34,907 nucleotides of DNA from positions 1 to 34,907 of the forward strand of contig NZ_MSTI01000173.1 of the NCBI RefSeq assembly GCF_001949125.1, read 5' to 3'. Position 1 is the first letter of the stretch, and each line of letters begins with the position of its first letter. Source of the stretch: Deinococcus marmoris. GTDB lineage: Bacteria; Deinococcota; Deinococci; Deinococcales; Deinococcaceae. The notes beneath the pieces are model-generated. The model made no database searches. It saw only the letters and a list, made by a program, of their open reading frames with translations, and had not been told where the DNA came from. Positions 1-7,774 of the stretch are shown here, piece after piece. A program made the position numbers and the translations under genes.

Positions 1-590
1 CTCATGCCGTCGATGCGTGCCGCTTCCAGCAGGTCATCGGGCAGCGTCTCGAAGAACTGCCGCATCAGAAAGACCCCGAACGCGCTCATCAGACCGGGGA
101 ACATGATCGCAAAGTAGGCCCCCGGCACACTCTGGGTCAGGTGAATGTCGCTGACACCCACGAACCACGGAATGACCAGCATCTCGGTGGGGATCATCAG
201 CGTGGAGAGGATCAGGATGAAGATGAGGTTCTTGCCGGGAAAGTCGAACTTGGCCAGGGTGTAGCCCACCATCGAGTCGAAGAACAGCACGGTGGCGGTG
301 GTCACACCGGCCACCAGCAGGCTGTTGCCGAACCACTGGATGAACTTGGTTTCCAGCAGGACCTGACGGTAGTTGTCCAGGGTGGGCGATTCGGGCAGGA
401 AGCTCAGGTTGAACAGTTCCTGAAAGCTCTTGAGGCTGGTCAGGAGCATCCACATGAAGGGAAACAGCGTGACCACGATGCCCACCGTCAGCACGAGGTA
501 GGCCAGCAGCATCGGCGTGTTGAGGCGGCGGCGCGGGCGAGGATCGCCCGCAGTTTCACGCGCGTCGGGTTTGTTTAGTGTCGTGGTCAT
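1..590 (-). CDS. Carbohydrate ABC transporter permease, MalG type (partial, cut by window start)
   Basis: Inner-membrane permease subunit of a CUT1 sugar importer. I translated it directly: 196 codons are visible from an ATG at 590, starting MTTTLNKPDARE. Hydrophobic segments lie near residues 27-50, 88-110, 121-143 and 157-176. The EAA coupling loop begins at E189-A190-A191 (EAARIDGM) exactly where the window ends, so about the last third is missing. The residue before the first membrane span is basic (RPRRR), as in this family. A CGGAG ribosome binding site lies 5 nt before the ATG and is supplied by the structured repeat at 591-724. It is the distal gene of a minus-strand operon behind the MalF-type permease and binding protein. 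The substrate cannot be read from the permease. Confidence 0.93.
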   Translation of the reverse strand, partial: MTTTLNKPDARETAGDPRPRRRLNTPMLLAYLVLTVGIVVTLFPFMWMLLTSLKSFQELFNLSFLPESPTLDNYRQVLLETKFIQWFGNSLLVAGVTTATVLFFDSMVGYTLAKFDFPGKNLIFILILSTLMIPTEMLVIPWFVGVSDIHLTQSVPGAYFAIMFPGLMSAFGVFLMRQFFETLPDDLLEAARIDGM

Positions 591-724
591 ACAAACTCCG
601 ATTGGAAGGTGTTGGAAACACCTGGAAATCTGAGCGAAGCGAGTAGGAGACAAATGGGTTCCGGGCGTGGAGTTAACGAACCGGAGCTTTCCCGGTTTGT
701 TAACGAAACAGACGGAATCCGTAT
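591..724 (-). repeat. Structured dispersed repeat, copy 1 (between the two permease genes)
   Basis: This stretch shares two blocks with 33448-33622. The 65-nt block at 656-720 folds as an 8-bp outer stem (656-663 with 713-720), an 8x8 internal loop, a 13-bp stem (672-684 GTTAACGAACCGG with 692-704 CCGGTTTGTTAAC, one G-U) and a 7-nt loop. The second block near 596-640 holds a small hairpin, AGGTGTT/AACACCT (607-613, 617-623). On the mRNA strand the order is upstream stop codon, long hairpin, spacer, small hairpin, CGGAG ribosome binding site, next ATG. It may belong to the small non-coding repeats known from Deinococcus genomes; I cannot name the family. Confidence 0.85.
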
Positions 725-1644
725 CACAGGTCATACCGCCGGGTCAGGAAGCGCAGTTGGAACAGGGTGATGGCCAGAATGATCAGGAACAGCACCACCG
801 TAATGGCCGAGGCGTAGCCCATCTGGAAGCGTCCGAACGCGATCTGGTAGATGTACAGCGCCACCGTCATGGTGCTGCCCAGCGGTCCCCCCTGATCGGT
901 GAAGTTCAGGTTGACCACCTGCGTGAACAGTTGCAGGTAGGAAATGGTCCCGGTGACCACGCTGAACACGATGGTGGGGTTGAGCAGCGGCCAGGTGATC
1001 TTCCAGAACGCCTGGGTGCCGTTGGCACCGTCGATCTCGGCAGCCTCGTAATAACTGCGGGGAATGGCCGATAGACCCGCCAGGAACAGCACGATCTGAA
1101 AGCCCAGGTTCTGCCACACCACCAGGGCCGCCGTGGTGGCCAGCGCCTGATCCGGGGAGTTGAGAAAGTTCTGTGGGGTGATGTGCAGCCAGATCAGAAA
1201 GGTGTTGACCGGACCGAATTGCGGGCTGAACAGCCACTGCCAGACCCACGCGGCGGCCACGATGGGGGTGACGTAGGGGGCGAAGTACAGCGCCCGGAAC
1301 AGACCACGCAACGCGATGATCTTATTGAGGAGCAGGGCCACGATCAGTCCCAGCGCGATCTGCGCTGGGACGCCGATGACGGTGTACAGCGCGGTATTTC
1401 TGAGCGCCTGACCGAACTTCTCGTCTGCGAACAGGCGCTGGTAGTTCTCGGTGCCGACGAAGGGCTGGGTGTCTTTGAGGATGTTCCAGTCGAACAGGCT
1501 CAGGCGCAGGGCAGAGAGGGTGGGCAGGAAGCGGACGATCAGGTAGAAGATCAGGGGGACCAGCAGGAAGGTGTAGGCCGTGCGGGTCTGGTGACGCCGC
1601 ATTGAGCCACCCCGCCGGGCTTTGGGAGGCGCGGTCACGGTCAT
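724..1644 (-). CDS. Carbohydrate ABC transporter permease, MalF/UgpA type
   Basis: Inner-membrane permease of a CUT1 sugar importer, 306 residues, the usual length for the short MalF-like subunits. After a basic N-terminus (KARRGGSMRRHQ) come about six membrane spans, the first near residues 23-42. The EAA loop, which contacts the ATPase, starts at E200-A201-A202 (YYEAAEIDGANG) and continues to the WPLLNPT motif. The ATG at 1644 has GAGG 7 nt upstream; a TGGCC/GGCCA hairpin overlaps that site. It pairs with the MalG-type permease 133 nt downstream and the binding protein 132 nt upstream. No ATP-binding subunit is seen; CUT1 systems often share a distant MsmK-like ATPase, so that is expected but unproven here. 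Confidence 0.93.
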   Translation of the reverse strand: MTVTAPPKARRGGSMRRHQTRTAYTFLLVPLIFYLIVRFLPTLSALRLSLFDWNILKDTQPFVGTENYQRLFADEKFGQALRNTALYTVIGVPAQIALGLIVALLLNKIIALRGLFRALYFAPYVTPIVAAAWVWQWLFSPQFGPVNTFLIWLHITPQNFLNSPDQALATTAALVVWQNLGFQIVLFLAGLSAIPRSYYEAAEIDGANGTQAFWKITWPLLNPTIVFSVVTGTISYLQLFTQVVNLNFTDQGGPLGSTMTVALYIYQIAFGRFQMGYASAITVVLFLIILAITLFQLRFLTRRYDL

Positions 1645-1776
1645 AAATGGCCTCGTGGGCCAGTGGATCTGGTCATCTTTACCTCTAAAACGAATTCGAC
1701 GGGGGCCAAAAATTTCCGCGCCTCCACACCACTTCCACTCTTCTGGAAAGTCGTGCAGACGCGCGGAAGTCAGGAC

Positions 1777-3024
1777 TTACTTGTAATAGCTGTTGAGAAT
1801 CTTCTGCTCGTCGGCGGCGGCCTGCTTGACGGCGTCGGCAGGCTTGGCCCCCTTCAGCAGCACGGTGTTGATCGCGTCCACCCAGGCTTTGCGCTGCCCG
1901 GCCTCGTCCACGAACACGGTGGAGGATGCGTAGGGCAGACTGGCAATGAACGGTCCGTAGACCGGATCTTTGAGCAGGCCAGGATCGGCAGCCAGACTGC
2001 GGCTGGCGGGAATCTCTCCCACATTTTCCAGCCAGTAACGCTGGGTTTCAGCGCTGGTCAGGAACTTCAGAAACTTCACCGAGGCGTCCAGTTTGTCGCC
2101 CTTGGCGTTCTTGGTGATGCCGTTGACCCAGTAAGACCCGAAGTTGTCTTTCTCATTGGGATTGCTGGCCAGCACGGGCAGCGTCGTCACACCCCAGTCG
2201 AACTTCGCGCCGTCCTTGATGGTGTTGATGGCAAACGAGCCGTCGATAATCATGCCCACCTTGCCCGCGATGAAGGCGTCGCGGTAGCTGTTGTTGCCGG
2301 GGAAGAAATTGGGCACGCCCAGCTTGTACTTGGTTTGCAGATCGGTGTAGAAGGTCATGGCCTTGGCCCCCGCCGCGCTGTCGTAGGTGGCGGTCTTGCC
2401 GTCCTTGCTGTAGGGCTGGCCGCCGAACTGGCGCACCAGCACTTCACGCAAGACGTGGTAATCCTGACCGTCAGGCTGGATGCCGAAGCCCAGCGTGGTG
2501 TAGCGGGGCGGCGTACCCTTGACGATCTTCTGACCGTCTGCGATCAGTTCTTCCCAGGTTTTGGGCGGCTGGGCGATCCCGGCCTGTTTAAAGAGGTCTT
2601 TGTTGTAAAAGATGGCCAGCGTGCGAACGGCGGTGGGCAGCGCGTAGTATTTGCCGTTCATCTTGGAGGTCTTGACCATTGGTGCGTAGGTGCTGTCGAT
2701 GGTGGCCGTCGGAAAGTCCTTGGTGGGAAGTGGCTGGAGGTAACCGGCGTCCACATACTGGGGCAGCCAGCCGTAATACAGGTTGACCACATCCGGTCCC
2801 TGCCCGGCGGGAACGCTGGAGGCGACCTTCTGGCTGTAGGCGTCGTAGGGGAAGGTTTCCTGCTTGATCTTGATGTCGGGGTTGGCGGCCTCGAACTTCT
2901 TGATCAGATCGTTCATGGCGCTGACCTTGCTGGCGTATTCATACTGCCAGTACGTCAGCGTGACGGGGGCGGCGGAGGCGGAAGCGAGCGAGAGGCCGAG
3001 GGCCAGTGTCAGTAACTTTTTCAT
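1777..3024 (-). CDS. ABC transporter extracellular solute-binding protein (sugar family 1)
   Basis: Periplasmic/extracytoplasmic receptor of the importer, 415 residues. The signal peptide is MKKLLTLALGLSLASASAA with probable cleavage near residue 19; there is no lipobox cysteine. The mature start VTLTYWQYE, then FEAANPDIKI, GQGPDVVNLY and the C-terminal FLTSAETQRYWLENVGEIPASR region are typical of family 1 sugar-binding proteins (MalE/UgpB relatives). A GGAG site lies just before the ATG at 3024. It follows the secreted deacetylase by 67 nt and precedes both permeases, so it probably binds the product released by that deacetylase. The ligand cannot be deduced from sequence; an oligosaccharide or amino-sugar conjugate fits the neighbours. 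Confidence 0.94.
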   Translation of the reverse strand: MKKLLTLALGLSLASASAAPVTLTYWQYEYASKVSAMNDLIKKFEAANPDIKIKQETFPYDAYSQKVASSVPAGQGPDVVNLYYGWLPQYVDAGYLQPLPTKDFPTATIDSTYAPMVKTSKMNGKYYALPTAVRTLAIFYNKDLFKQAGIAQPPKTWEELIADGQKIVKGTPPRYTTLGFGIQPDGQDYHVLREVLVRQFGGQPYSKDGKTATYDSAAGAKAMTFYTDLQTKYKLGVPNFFPGNNSYRDAFIAGKVGMIIDGSFAINTIKDGAKFDWGVTTLPVLASNPNEKDNFGSYWVNGITKNAKGDKLDASVKFLKFLTSAETQRYWLENVGEIPASRSLAADPGLLKDPVYGPFIASLPYASSTVFVDEAGQRKAWVDAINTVLLKGAKPADAVKQAAADEQKILNSYYK

Positions 3025-3074
3025 GTGAACTCCTGTTGTTTTGAGATGGAGAGCGTGAAAAGAGGGTGGAGGGT

Positions 3075-3104
3075 GTTTACTTGCCCAGCGTTTACTTACC
3101 CAGG
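3075..3104 (-). repeat. 15-bp tandem duplication across the deacetylase stop codon
   Basis: Two 15-nt units, 3075-3089 and 3090-3104, differ at only two positions. On the coding strand each reads CTGGG-AAG-TAA-AC, so the final residues and stop codon of the deacetylase gene are repeated immediately after the stop. The result is two in-frame TAA codons 15 nt apart. Confidence 0.8.
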
Positions 3105-5359
3105 GTGACGCGTGGCCACAGGTAGGGCAGCGCCTGCTTGCCGCCCCACGAGAACGAGGCCCACGCCAGTCCGCTCTGGCTGATGTTCGCGCCCACGCGG
3201 GCGTCGGCCTGATCGCCGTCGTACATCACCAGGTTGAGGCCAATCGTGTCGCCGGGTTTGGGCACCTTGGGCATGGCGGCCCAGGGCAGGCGGAATTCGA
3301 TGTCATAGCCGCCGTCCACCTTCTTGGAGGCCACCTGCATACCGGGGGCCGTTTCTTCCATCACGCCCTGGTTGGCGTCGGCGTCGCGGAAGCCACGCGC
3401 TCCGAAGCCGTCCGTAGTGCAGGGAAAGGCCGCCGCCTGCATGGTGGTGCCGGTGTCCTTGCTGTCGCCGCCGGGATCGACGGTGACGCCAATCGCATCC
3501 GAGCGGAGCTGGGCCTTGATGTCGTCTGGGGCGATGTTGCAGGCCACCAGTTCATCCTTGACGTTCATCCCCACATAAAGATAGGTGTCGTCGTAGCCGA
3601 GTTTGAACTTGGCGCTGGCATCCGCCGCGTTGTCGGGCTTGGTCCGCCACCACAGGTCTTCCGGGCCGATCTGGCCGTCCGCACCCGCCGACATGTCGCC
3701 CAGATCGCCGTCGATCACTGGCGCTTTGCTCAGGCGCGGAATGGTCAGCGTAGGCAGGATGTAAGCGTTGGCCGTATCGGTGAAATTCCCGGTGCTGAGG
3801 CTGACCGGCAGCAGCGCACTCTGGCGTCCGGCGGGCAGCGCGGCGGCCACAGCTTCCATCTGGAAGGTCAGCGTCTTGCTCTGTCCGGCGGCCAGTTGGT
3901 AGGCCGTGTCGCCCGACAGCGTGACGCCAGCGGGCATCTTCAGGTCCACCTTGCCGTTCACGGCGGCCTTGCTGCGGTTGGTCACCGTCACGTTCACGGG
4001 GGTTTTCTGCCCCAGCGCCAGCGCCAGTCGGGTGGGCAATGAGCCGATCACCCAGTCGGTGCCGGTCTGCCGCGCGAAGTCCTGATACGCGGCGACGTCA
4101 AAGGTGGGGGCGAAGGTGGCGACAACGGCGGGCAGCGGACGAACGAAATTCCCGGCGCGGCCCGTGATGGACTGGCCCTCCTGCGCGGCGCGGTAGCTGC
4201 CCGTCACTTCACTGCGCTGGGCCGCCGCATTCGCCGGAGCCGTGACCTGGAAGGTGGCGCTGGCCGACTCACCGGGCTTGAGGGTCCTGGCCGCCGGGGC
4301 TGCCGAAACTTTCCAGCCGTCCGGCGAATTCAGGGCCAGCGTGACGCCGGTCATGTCCTTCCCGGTGGTGTTGGTCAGTTTGACGGTCACGGGGGCCGCC
4401 TGTCCCGCGCCGATGTCGTAGGCGGCGGGCTGCACTTCCAGCTTCACACCGGCAGGAGAGGAACCGCTGGCCGTGAGTGCGCCGCCCATCAGCGAGGTTT
4501 CCTGGGCCGGGGTGGGCACGCGCGAGGCCACCAGCATGAACGATTCCGGGTTGGAGGTCTTGGCGGGCAGCGTGGAGAAGGTGTCCCAGCCCTGCGAGCG
4601 GTAATTGAACTGCGCGATGTTCTTGAGGTCCGAGTAGCGGATGCGGGCGGTGCGCGACACGTCGTCGGTGGGAATCTTGACGGTGGCGTCCTCAGCGCTG
4701 TTGGGGTAGTAGTACAGCTTGAGAGGCGTGAAGACCTGCAAGCCCTCTTTAAGCTGCTCCGGGCAGGTGGCCGGATCGCCCGCCGTGGCGTAGGCCAGCG
4801 TGGCGGCGCGGGCGGCCATCTGGTGCTGGCCGTGCGTGCCGGGGCCAGGCCACATGGTCACGATGACTTCTGGACGGCGCAGGCGCACCAGCCGCACCAC
4901 GTCGCACACGAAGGCCGGGCCGCCCCATTTGGCCAGGGTTTCCTCGGCGGACAGCGTGAAGTAGAAGTCGCGCAGGCCCAGGAAATGCGGGCTGTTCACG
5001 CCCAGCATCGCCAGCGAGCGGCGCTCCTCCTCCTCGCGGATCAGGCCCAGGGCGCGGCCTGTTTCACGGCCCGTGGCGTTGCCGCCGCCCTCGCCGCCGG
5101 TCAGGGTGACCACCGTGCCCTTGTAGCCGCCGTCCAGCAGGTAGCGGGCCAGGATGCCGCCCACGCCGCCGTCGTCGTCCGGGTGCGCGCCGATGAACAT
5201 CAGATCCACGTCCATCAGGTCCATGCCGCTGACCGTGCCGCCGTAGCTGCCAGGGCCACTCTGGATGGGGTTGGGGGCGGCGGGCGCAGGGGTGGTCTGC
5301 GCGCTGGCCGCACCAACGAGCAGGGAAAGCATCAGGCTGGACAGGTACCGTTTCTTCAT
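3092..5359 (-). CDS. Secreted PIG-L/LmbE-family deacetylase with beta-sandwich and CBM9-like modules
   Basis: A 755-residue exported zinc-dependent N-deacetylase candidate. The signal peptide (MKKRYLSSLMLSLLVGAASA) is followed by a PIG-L domain at about 50-270. The zinc/catalytic motif is A58-H59-P60-D61-D62-D63, where most relatives have HPDDE, and the C-terminal ligand region is H176-G-Q-H179. Next come two immunoglobulin-like segments, about 300-400 and 440-530, resembling NEW3 domains (LKPGESASATFQV and LAAGQSKTLTFQM). The C-terminal 200 residues resemble a CBM9-like sugar-binding fold (PVIDGDLGDM, DDTYLYVGMNVKDE). PIG-L enzymes remove N-acetyl groups from GlcNAc-type substrates. The gene overlaps the lyase gene by ATGA, with a strong GAAGGAGGT site inside the end of that gene, so the two are translationally coupled. 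Confidence 0.9.
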   Translation of the reverse strand: MKKRYLSSLMLSLLVGAASAQTTPAPAAPNPIQSGPGSYGGTVSGMDLMDVDLMFIGAHPDDDGGVGGILARYLLDGGYKGTVVTLTGGEGGGNATGRETGRALGLIREEEERRSLAMLGVNSPHFLGLRDFYFTLSAEETLAKWGGPAFVCDVVRLVRLRRPEVIVTMWPGPGTHGQHQMAARAATLAYATAGDPATCPEQLKEGLQVFTPLKLYYYPNSAEDATVKIPTDDVSRTARIRYSDLKNIAQFNYRSQGWDTFSTLPAKTSNPESFMLVASRVPTPAQETSLMGGALTASGSSPAGVKLEVQPAAYDIGAGQAAPVTVKLTNTTGKDMTGVTLALNSPDGWKVSAAPAARTLKPGESASATFQVTAPANAAAQRSEVTGSYRAAQEGQSITGRAGNFVRPLPAVVATFAPTFDVAAYQDFARQTGTDWVIGSLPTRLALALGQKTPVNVTVTNRSKAAVNGKVDLKMPAGVTLSGDTAYQLAAGQSKTLTFQMEAVAAALPAGRQSALLPVSLSTGNFTDTANAYILPTLTIPRLSKAPVIDGDLGDMSAGADGQIGPEDLWWRTKPDNAADASAKFKLGYDDTYLYVGMNVKDELVACNIAPDDIKAQLRSDAIGVTVDPGGDSKDTGTTMQAAAFPCTTDGFGARGFRDADANQGVMEETAPGMQVASKKVDGGYDIEFRLPWAAMPKVPKPGDTIGLNLVMYDGDQADARVGANISQSGLAWASFSWGGKQALPYLWPRVTLGK

Positions 5360-6765
5360 AAAGAACCTCCTTCAAGGTGTGTGCGGGCGTTCATAAAGCG
5401 GGTGGTGAGGCTGGCGTGGTGGGTGTAATCGGTGTCGAGCCGTTCGCGTGCCGCCGCGATTTCCCCGGCCATCACCGAGGGGGCGGGGCCGCCAAAGGTG
5501 GTGCGCCGGGCGATGAATTCTGCCGGGTTCAGGGCACTTCGTACCTCGGCTTCCGGCAACTCCAGGCCAACGGCGGCCAGATCGGCGGCGGTCAGGGTGC
5601 TGACGGCGCGGCCCTGGGCGTGCAGGTGGTCCAGCAGCGTCTTGACGTGGGCGTGGGCTTCCCGGAAACCGCACTCCGTATGGCGGGCGATCACGTCGGC
5701 CAGTTCGGTGACCACCGATTCGCCCTGCTGGGCCTCGCGCAACCATTCCTCGCGGTTGAGGTTGGGGTGGGTCAGCGAGGCGATCAGCAATTCCAGGCCG
5801 TCGCGGAAGTCGTGCCACATGCTGGTCAGGGGGGGCTGCATGTCCGGGCCGGGATCGTTGATATCCCCGAACGGGACGTTGTGGCTGGAGATGATCACGC
5901 TCTGGGTCACGCCGATGGCCTTGCTGAACTTGGTGCGGGCGTGTTCCAGCGCCACCGGGTTGCGTTTCTGCGGCATCACGCTGCTGCCCTGCACCAGTCC
6001 GTCTGCCAGGGACAGCAGCCCGCGCGAGGCCCAGAACAGCAGGTCATACAGCACCCGCGACAGCGTGGTGGACACCACCGTGATCACGCTGGCGATCTCC
6101 ACCTGCCAGTCGCTGGCGCTCACGGCGTCGTAGGTGTTTTCGATGGGCCGGTCAAAGGCCAGCAAATCTGAGGTTCGTGTCCGGTCAATCGGGAAGCTGG
6201 TGCCGCCCAGGGCCACCGCGCCCATCGGACAGATGTTCAGGTGCGTCATGGCCCCCAGCATCCGCACGGTGTCGCGGGTCAGGACGTTTTCCACCGCCGT
6301 CAGGTAGTGCGCCAGCGTGGTGGGCTGGGCGGGCTGATGGTGCGTGTACGCCACGATCACGGTGTCGATTTCGCGTGCGGCGAGGTCCAGCAGGGTGCGC
6401 CGCAGCCGCAGCACCCGCTCCATCGCCCGCATCAGGCGCAGCCGGGCACTCAGGCGGTAGATGGTCATGTCCAGATCGTTGCGGGACAGCGCCGTTCGCA
6501 GCGCCCCCGCCGCATCCACGTCGCGCGCGGCCAGTTCACGGTCCAGCGTGAAGAACACGTCCTCGACACTGGGATCGTAGGCCGGGAAAGGCTGACGGCG
6601 GATCTCGCGCAGCAGGCTGGCCGCCTTGCCCGCGTGGGCCACCCCGCAGCCGTCCAGCATCAGGGCGTGGGCGCTCAGGGCGTCGAAGAGGTGGGGCAGC
6701 AGGTGTTCGCTGGCGTAGTCGTAATCGGGCTGCAAGACCACCCTCAGATATGTGTCATGCCACAT
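5356..6765 (-). CDS. Argininosuccinate lyase-like protein (fumarase/aspartase superfamily)
   Basis: A 469-residue cytoplasmic lyase. Superfamily motifs are S94-R-N-D97, Y140-T-H-H-Q144 with the catalytic-type Thr-His, and the signature loop G260-SSVMPQKRNP-270 that carries the base serine. These enzymes eliminate fumarate or a similar unsaturated acid from C-N (sometimes C-O) bonded substrates. It is closest in pattern to argininosuccinate lyase but lacks the usual N-terminal GRF motif and the Asp after KNP (here NPV), and no arginine genes are nearby. I start it at ATG 6765 (MWHDTYLRVV); translation further upstream reads only shadow sequence of the ROK gene. It overlaps the ROK gene by 11 nt and the deacetylase by 4 nt. 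Its substrate is probably not argininosuccinate. Confidence 0.85.
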   Translation of the reverse strand: MWHDTYLRVVLQPDYDYASEHLLPHLFDALSAHALMLDGCGVAHAGKAASLLREIRRQPFPAYDPSVEDVFFTLDRELAARDVDAAGALRTALSRNDLDMTIYRLSARLRLMRAMERVLRLRRTLLDLAAREIDTVIVAYTHHQPAQPTTLAHYLTAVENVLTRDTVRMLGAMTHLNICPMGAVALGGTSFPIDRTRTSDLLAFDRPIENTYDAVSASDWQVEIASVITVVSTTLSRVLYDLLFWASRGLLSLADGLVQGSSVMPQKRNPVALEHARTKFSKAIGVTQSVIISSHNVPFGDINDPGPDMQPPLTSMWHDFRDGLELLIASLTHPNLNREEWLREAQQGESVVTELADVIARHTECGFREAHAHVKTLLDHLHAQGRAVSTLTAADLAAVGLELPEAEVRSALNPAEFIARRTTFGGPAPSVMAGEIAAARERLDTDYTHHASLTTRFMNARTHLEGGSL

Positions 6766-7774
6766 CGGTCTTCTCCCTCCCCAGGTCTTCCACGCGTGCC
6801 AGCAGGTGTTCGTGCGCCTGTTCCCGCGCCAGCAGGGCCGCGCCGCGCAGGACGGCGTCCCCCACATCCGGCAGCAGATGGATGGTGATCGACAGGTCCA
6901 GCAGCACGCTCAGCTTGTCCTGCAACGCGGCGGCGCGGTCTTTCGGCAGGCCGAGAACGACGTGTTGCAGGTCGAGGGTATGGACGAGTCCGGCCAGCAT
7001 GAACGCTGTGGCCTCCAGACGTTCGGGGCTGGGCAGGCTTTCCAGCGGCTCCGCACCGTGCGGGCCAGGCCAGCGTGAGCGCCCGATTTCTCCGGCGCGT
7101 CCGTGCATCCCCCGGTAGAGTTCGCCGCCCAGCAGCAGGCCCATCCCTGTGCCGCTGGGCCGTTCGACCAGCACCGCGACGTGGCTCCAGCCGGGAGTCT
7201 CGCGGGTGGTGGCCAGCGCAACGAGGTTCGCATCGTTTGCAAAGGCGTAGGTCACCCCGGCGGCGTCCAGAAAAGCCGTGACACGCTGCACGTCGAGGTG
7301 ATGGGTGACGTTGGGTTCCCGGACGCGGCCCTGCGGATCGACGGGCGCTGGAAGGCCGATCAGAACGTGACAGAGCGGCCCGTAAGCAGCATCGGCCAGT
7401 GCTCCAGAAAAGACGTCCAGAAGCGCGTCGGTGAGATCCGCTTCGGCACAATCGACCTGCTGTTTTCTGGGAGCGCCGCCCGCCAGACCGCTGAGCAGGG
7501 TGTGGATCTGGGTGGGCTGGAGGTCGGCGGCCAGGATCGCGCCCACCTGCGGGCGCAACTCGACCCGCTGGGGGGTGCGGCCCACGCCCTGATCGGACGA
7601 CATGGAGAGCTGGGCGATGCCGTGATTCAGCAGTTCCTGAACCACGACATTGACGGTGACCTTCGAGAGACCAGTCTGATCGGCAAGCTGCGGGCGTGTC
7701 AGCCCGCTTCCTGAAAACAACAATTGTGTGACGGCACGGCGGTTAAGACGCCGAAGCTCACGCGGCTGACCCAT
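6755..7774 (-). CDS. ROK-family transcriptional regulator
   Basis: A 339-residue NagC/XylR-type regulator. The N-terminal winged helix-turn-helix lies at about 20-45 (TRPQLADQTGLSKVTVNVVVQ). The C-terminal part keeps the ROK fold signature GTGMGLLLGGELYRGMHGRAGEIG. However, the sugar-kinase phosphate motif (DxGGTK) is replaced by AADLQPTQ, the usual His after EIG is Arg, and the CxCGxxGC zinc motif is absent. It is therefore a regulator without kinase activity and perhaps without the normal zinc site. The ATG at 7774 (MGQPRELRRLN) has AGGAGA 5 nt upstream. As first gene of the lyase-deacetylase-ABC operon, it most likely senses the imported sugar or a derived metabolite and autoregulates the operon. 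Confidence 0.9.
   Translation of the reverse strand: MGQPRELRRLNRRAVTQLLFSGSGLTRPQLADQTGLSKVTVNVVVQELLNHGIAQLSMSSDQGVGRTPQRVELRPQVGAILAADLQPTQIHTLLSGLAGGAPRKQQVDCAEADLTDALLDVFSGALADAAYGPLCHVLIGLPAPVDPQGRVREPNVTHHLDVQRVTAFLDAAGVTYAFANDANLVALATTRETPGWSHVAVLVERPSGTGMGLLLGGELYRGMHGRAGEIGRSRWPGPHGAEPLESLPSPERLEATAFMLAGLVHTLDLQHVVLGLPKDRAAALQDKLSVLLDLSITIHLLPDVGDAVLRGAALLAREQAHEHLLARVEDLGREKTDVA

Noticed and set aside
656..720. Inter-permease hairpin as a rho-independent terminator
   Set aside because: No T-run follows on the minus strand, and the permeases on both sides must be expressed together; the covarying second copy also points to another role.
1663..3015. A 450-codon plus-strand open frame opposite the solute-binding protein
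   Set aside because: Antisense shadow of a gene with a signal peptide and clear family motifs.
5356..6867. Longer start for the lyase (adding 34 residues upstream of 6765)
   Set aside because: The extra residues read Arg/Trp/Cys-rich sequence inside the ROK gene and have no family similarity; the 6765 ATG gives a normal operon overlap.
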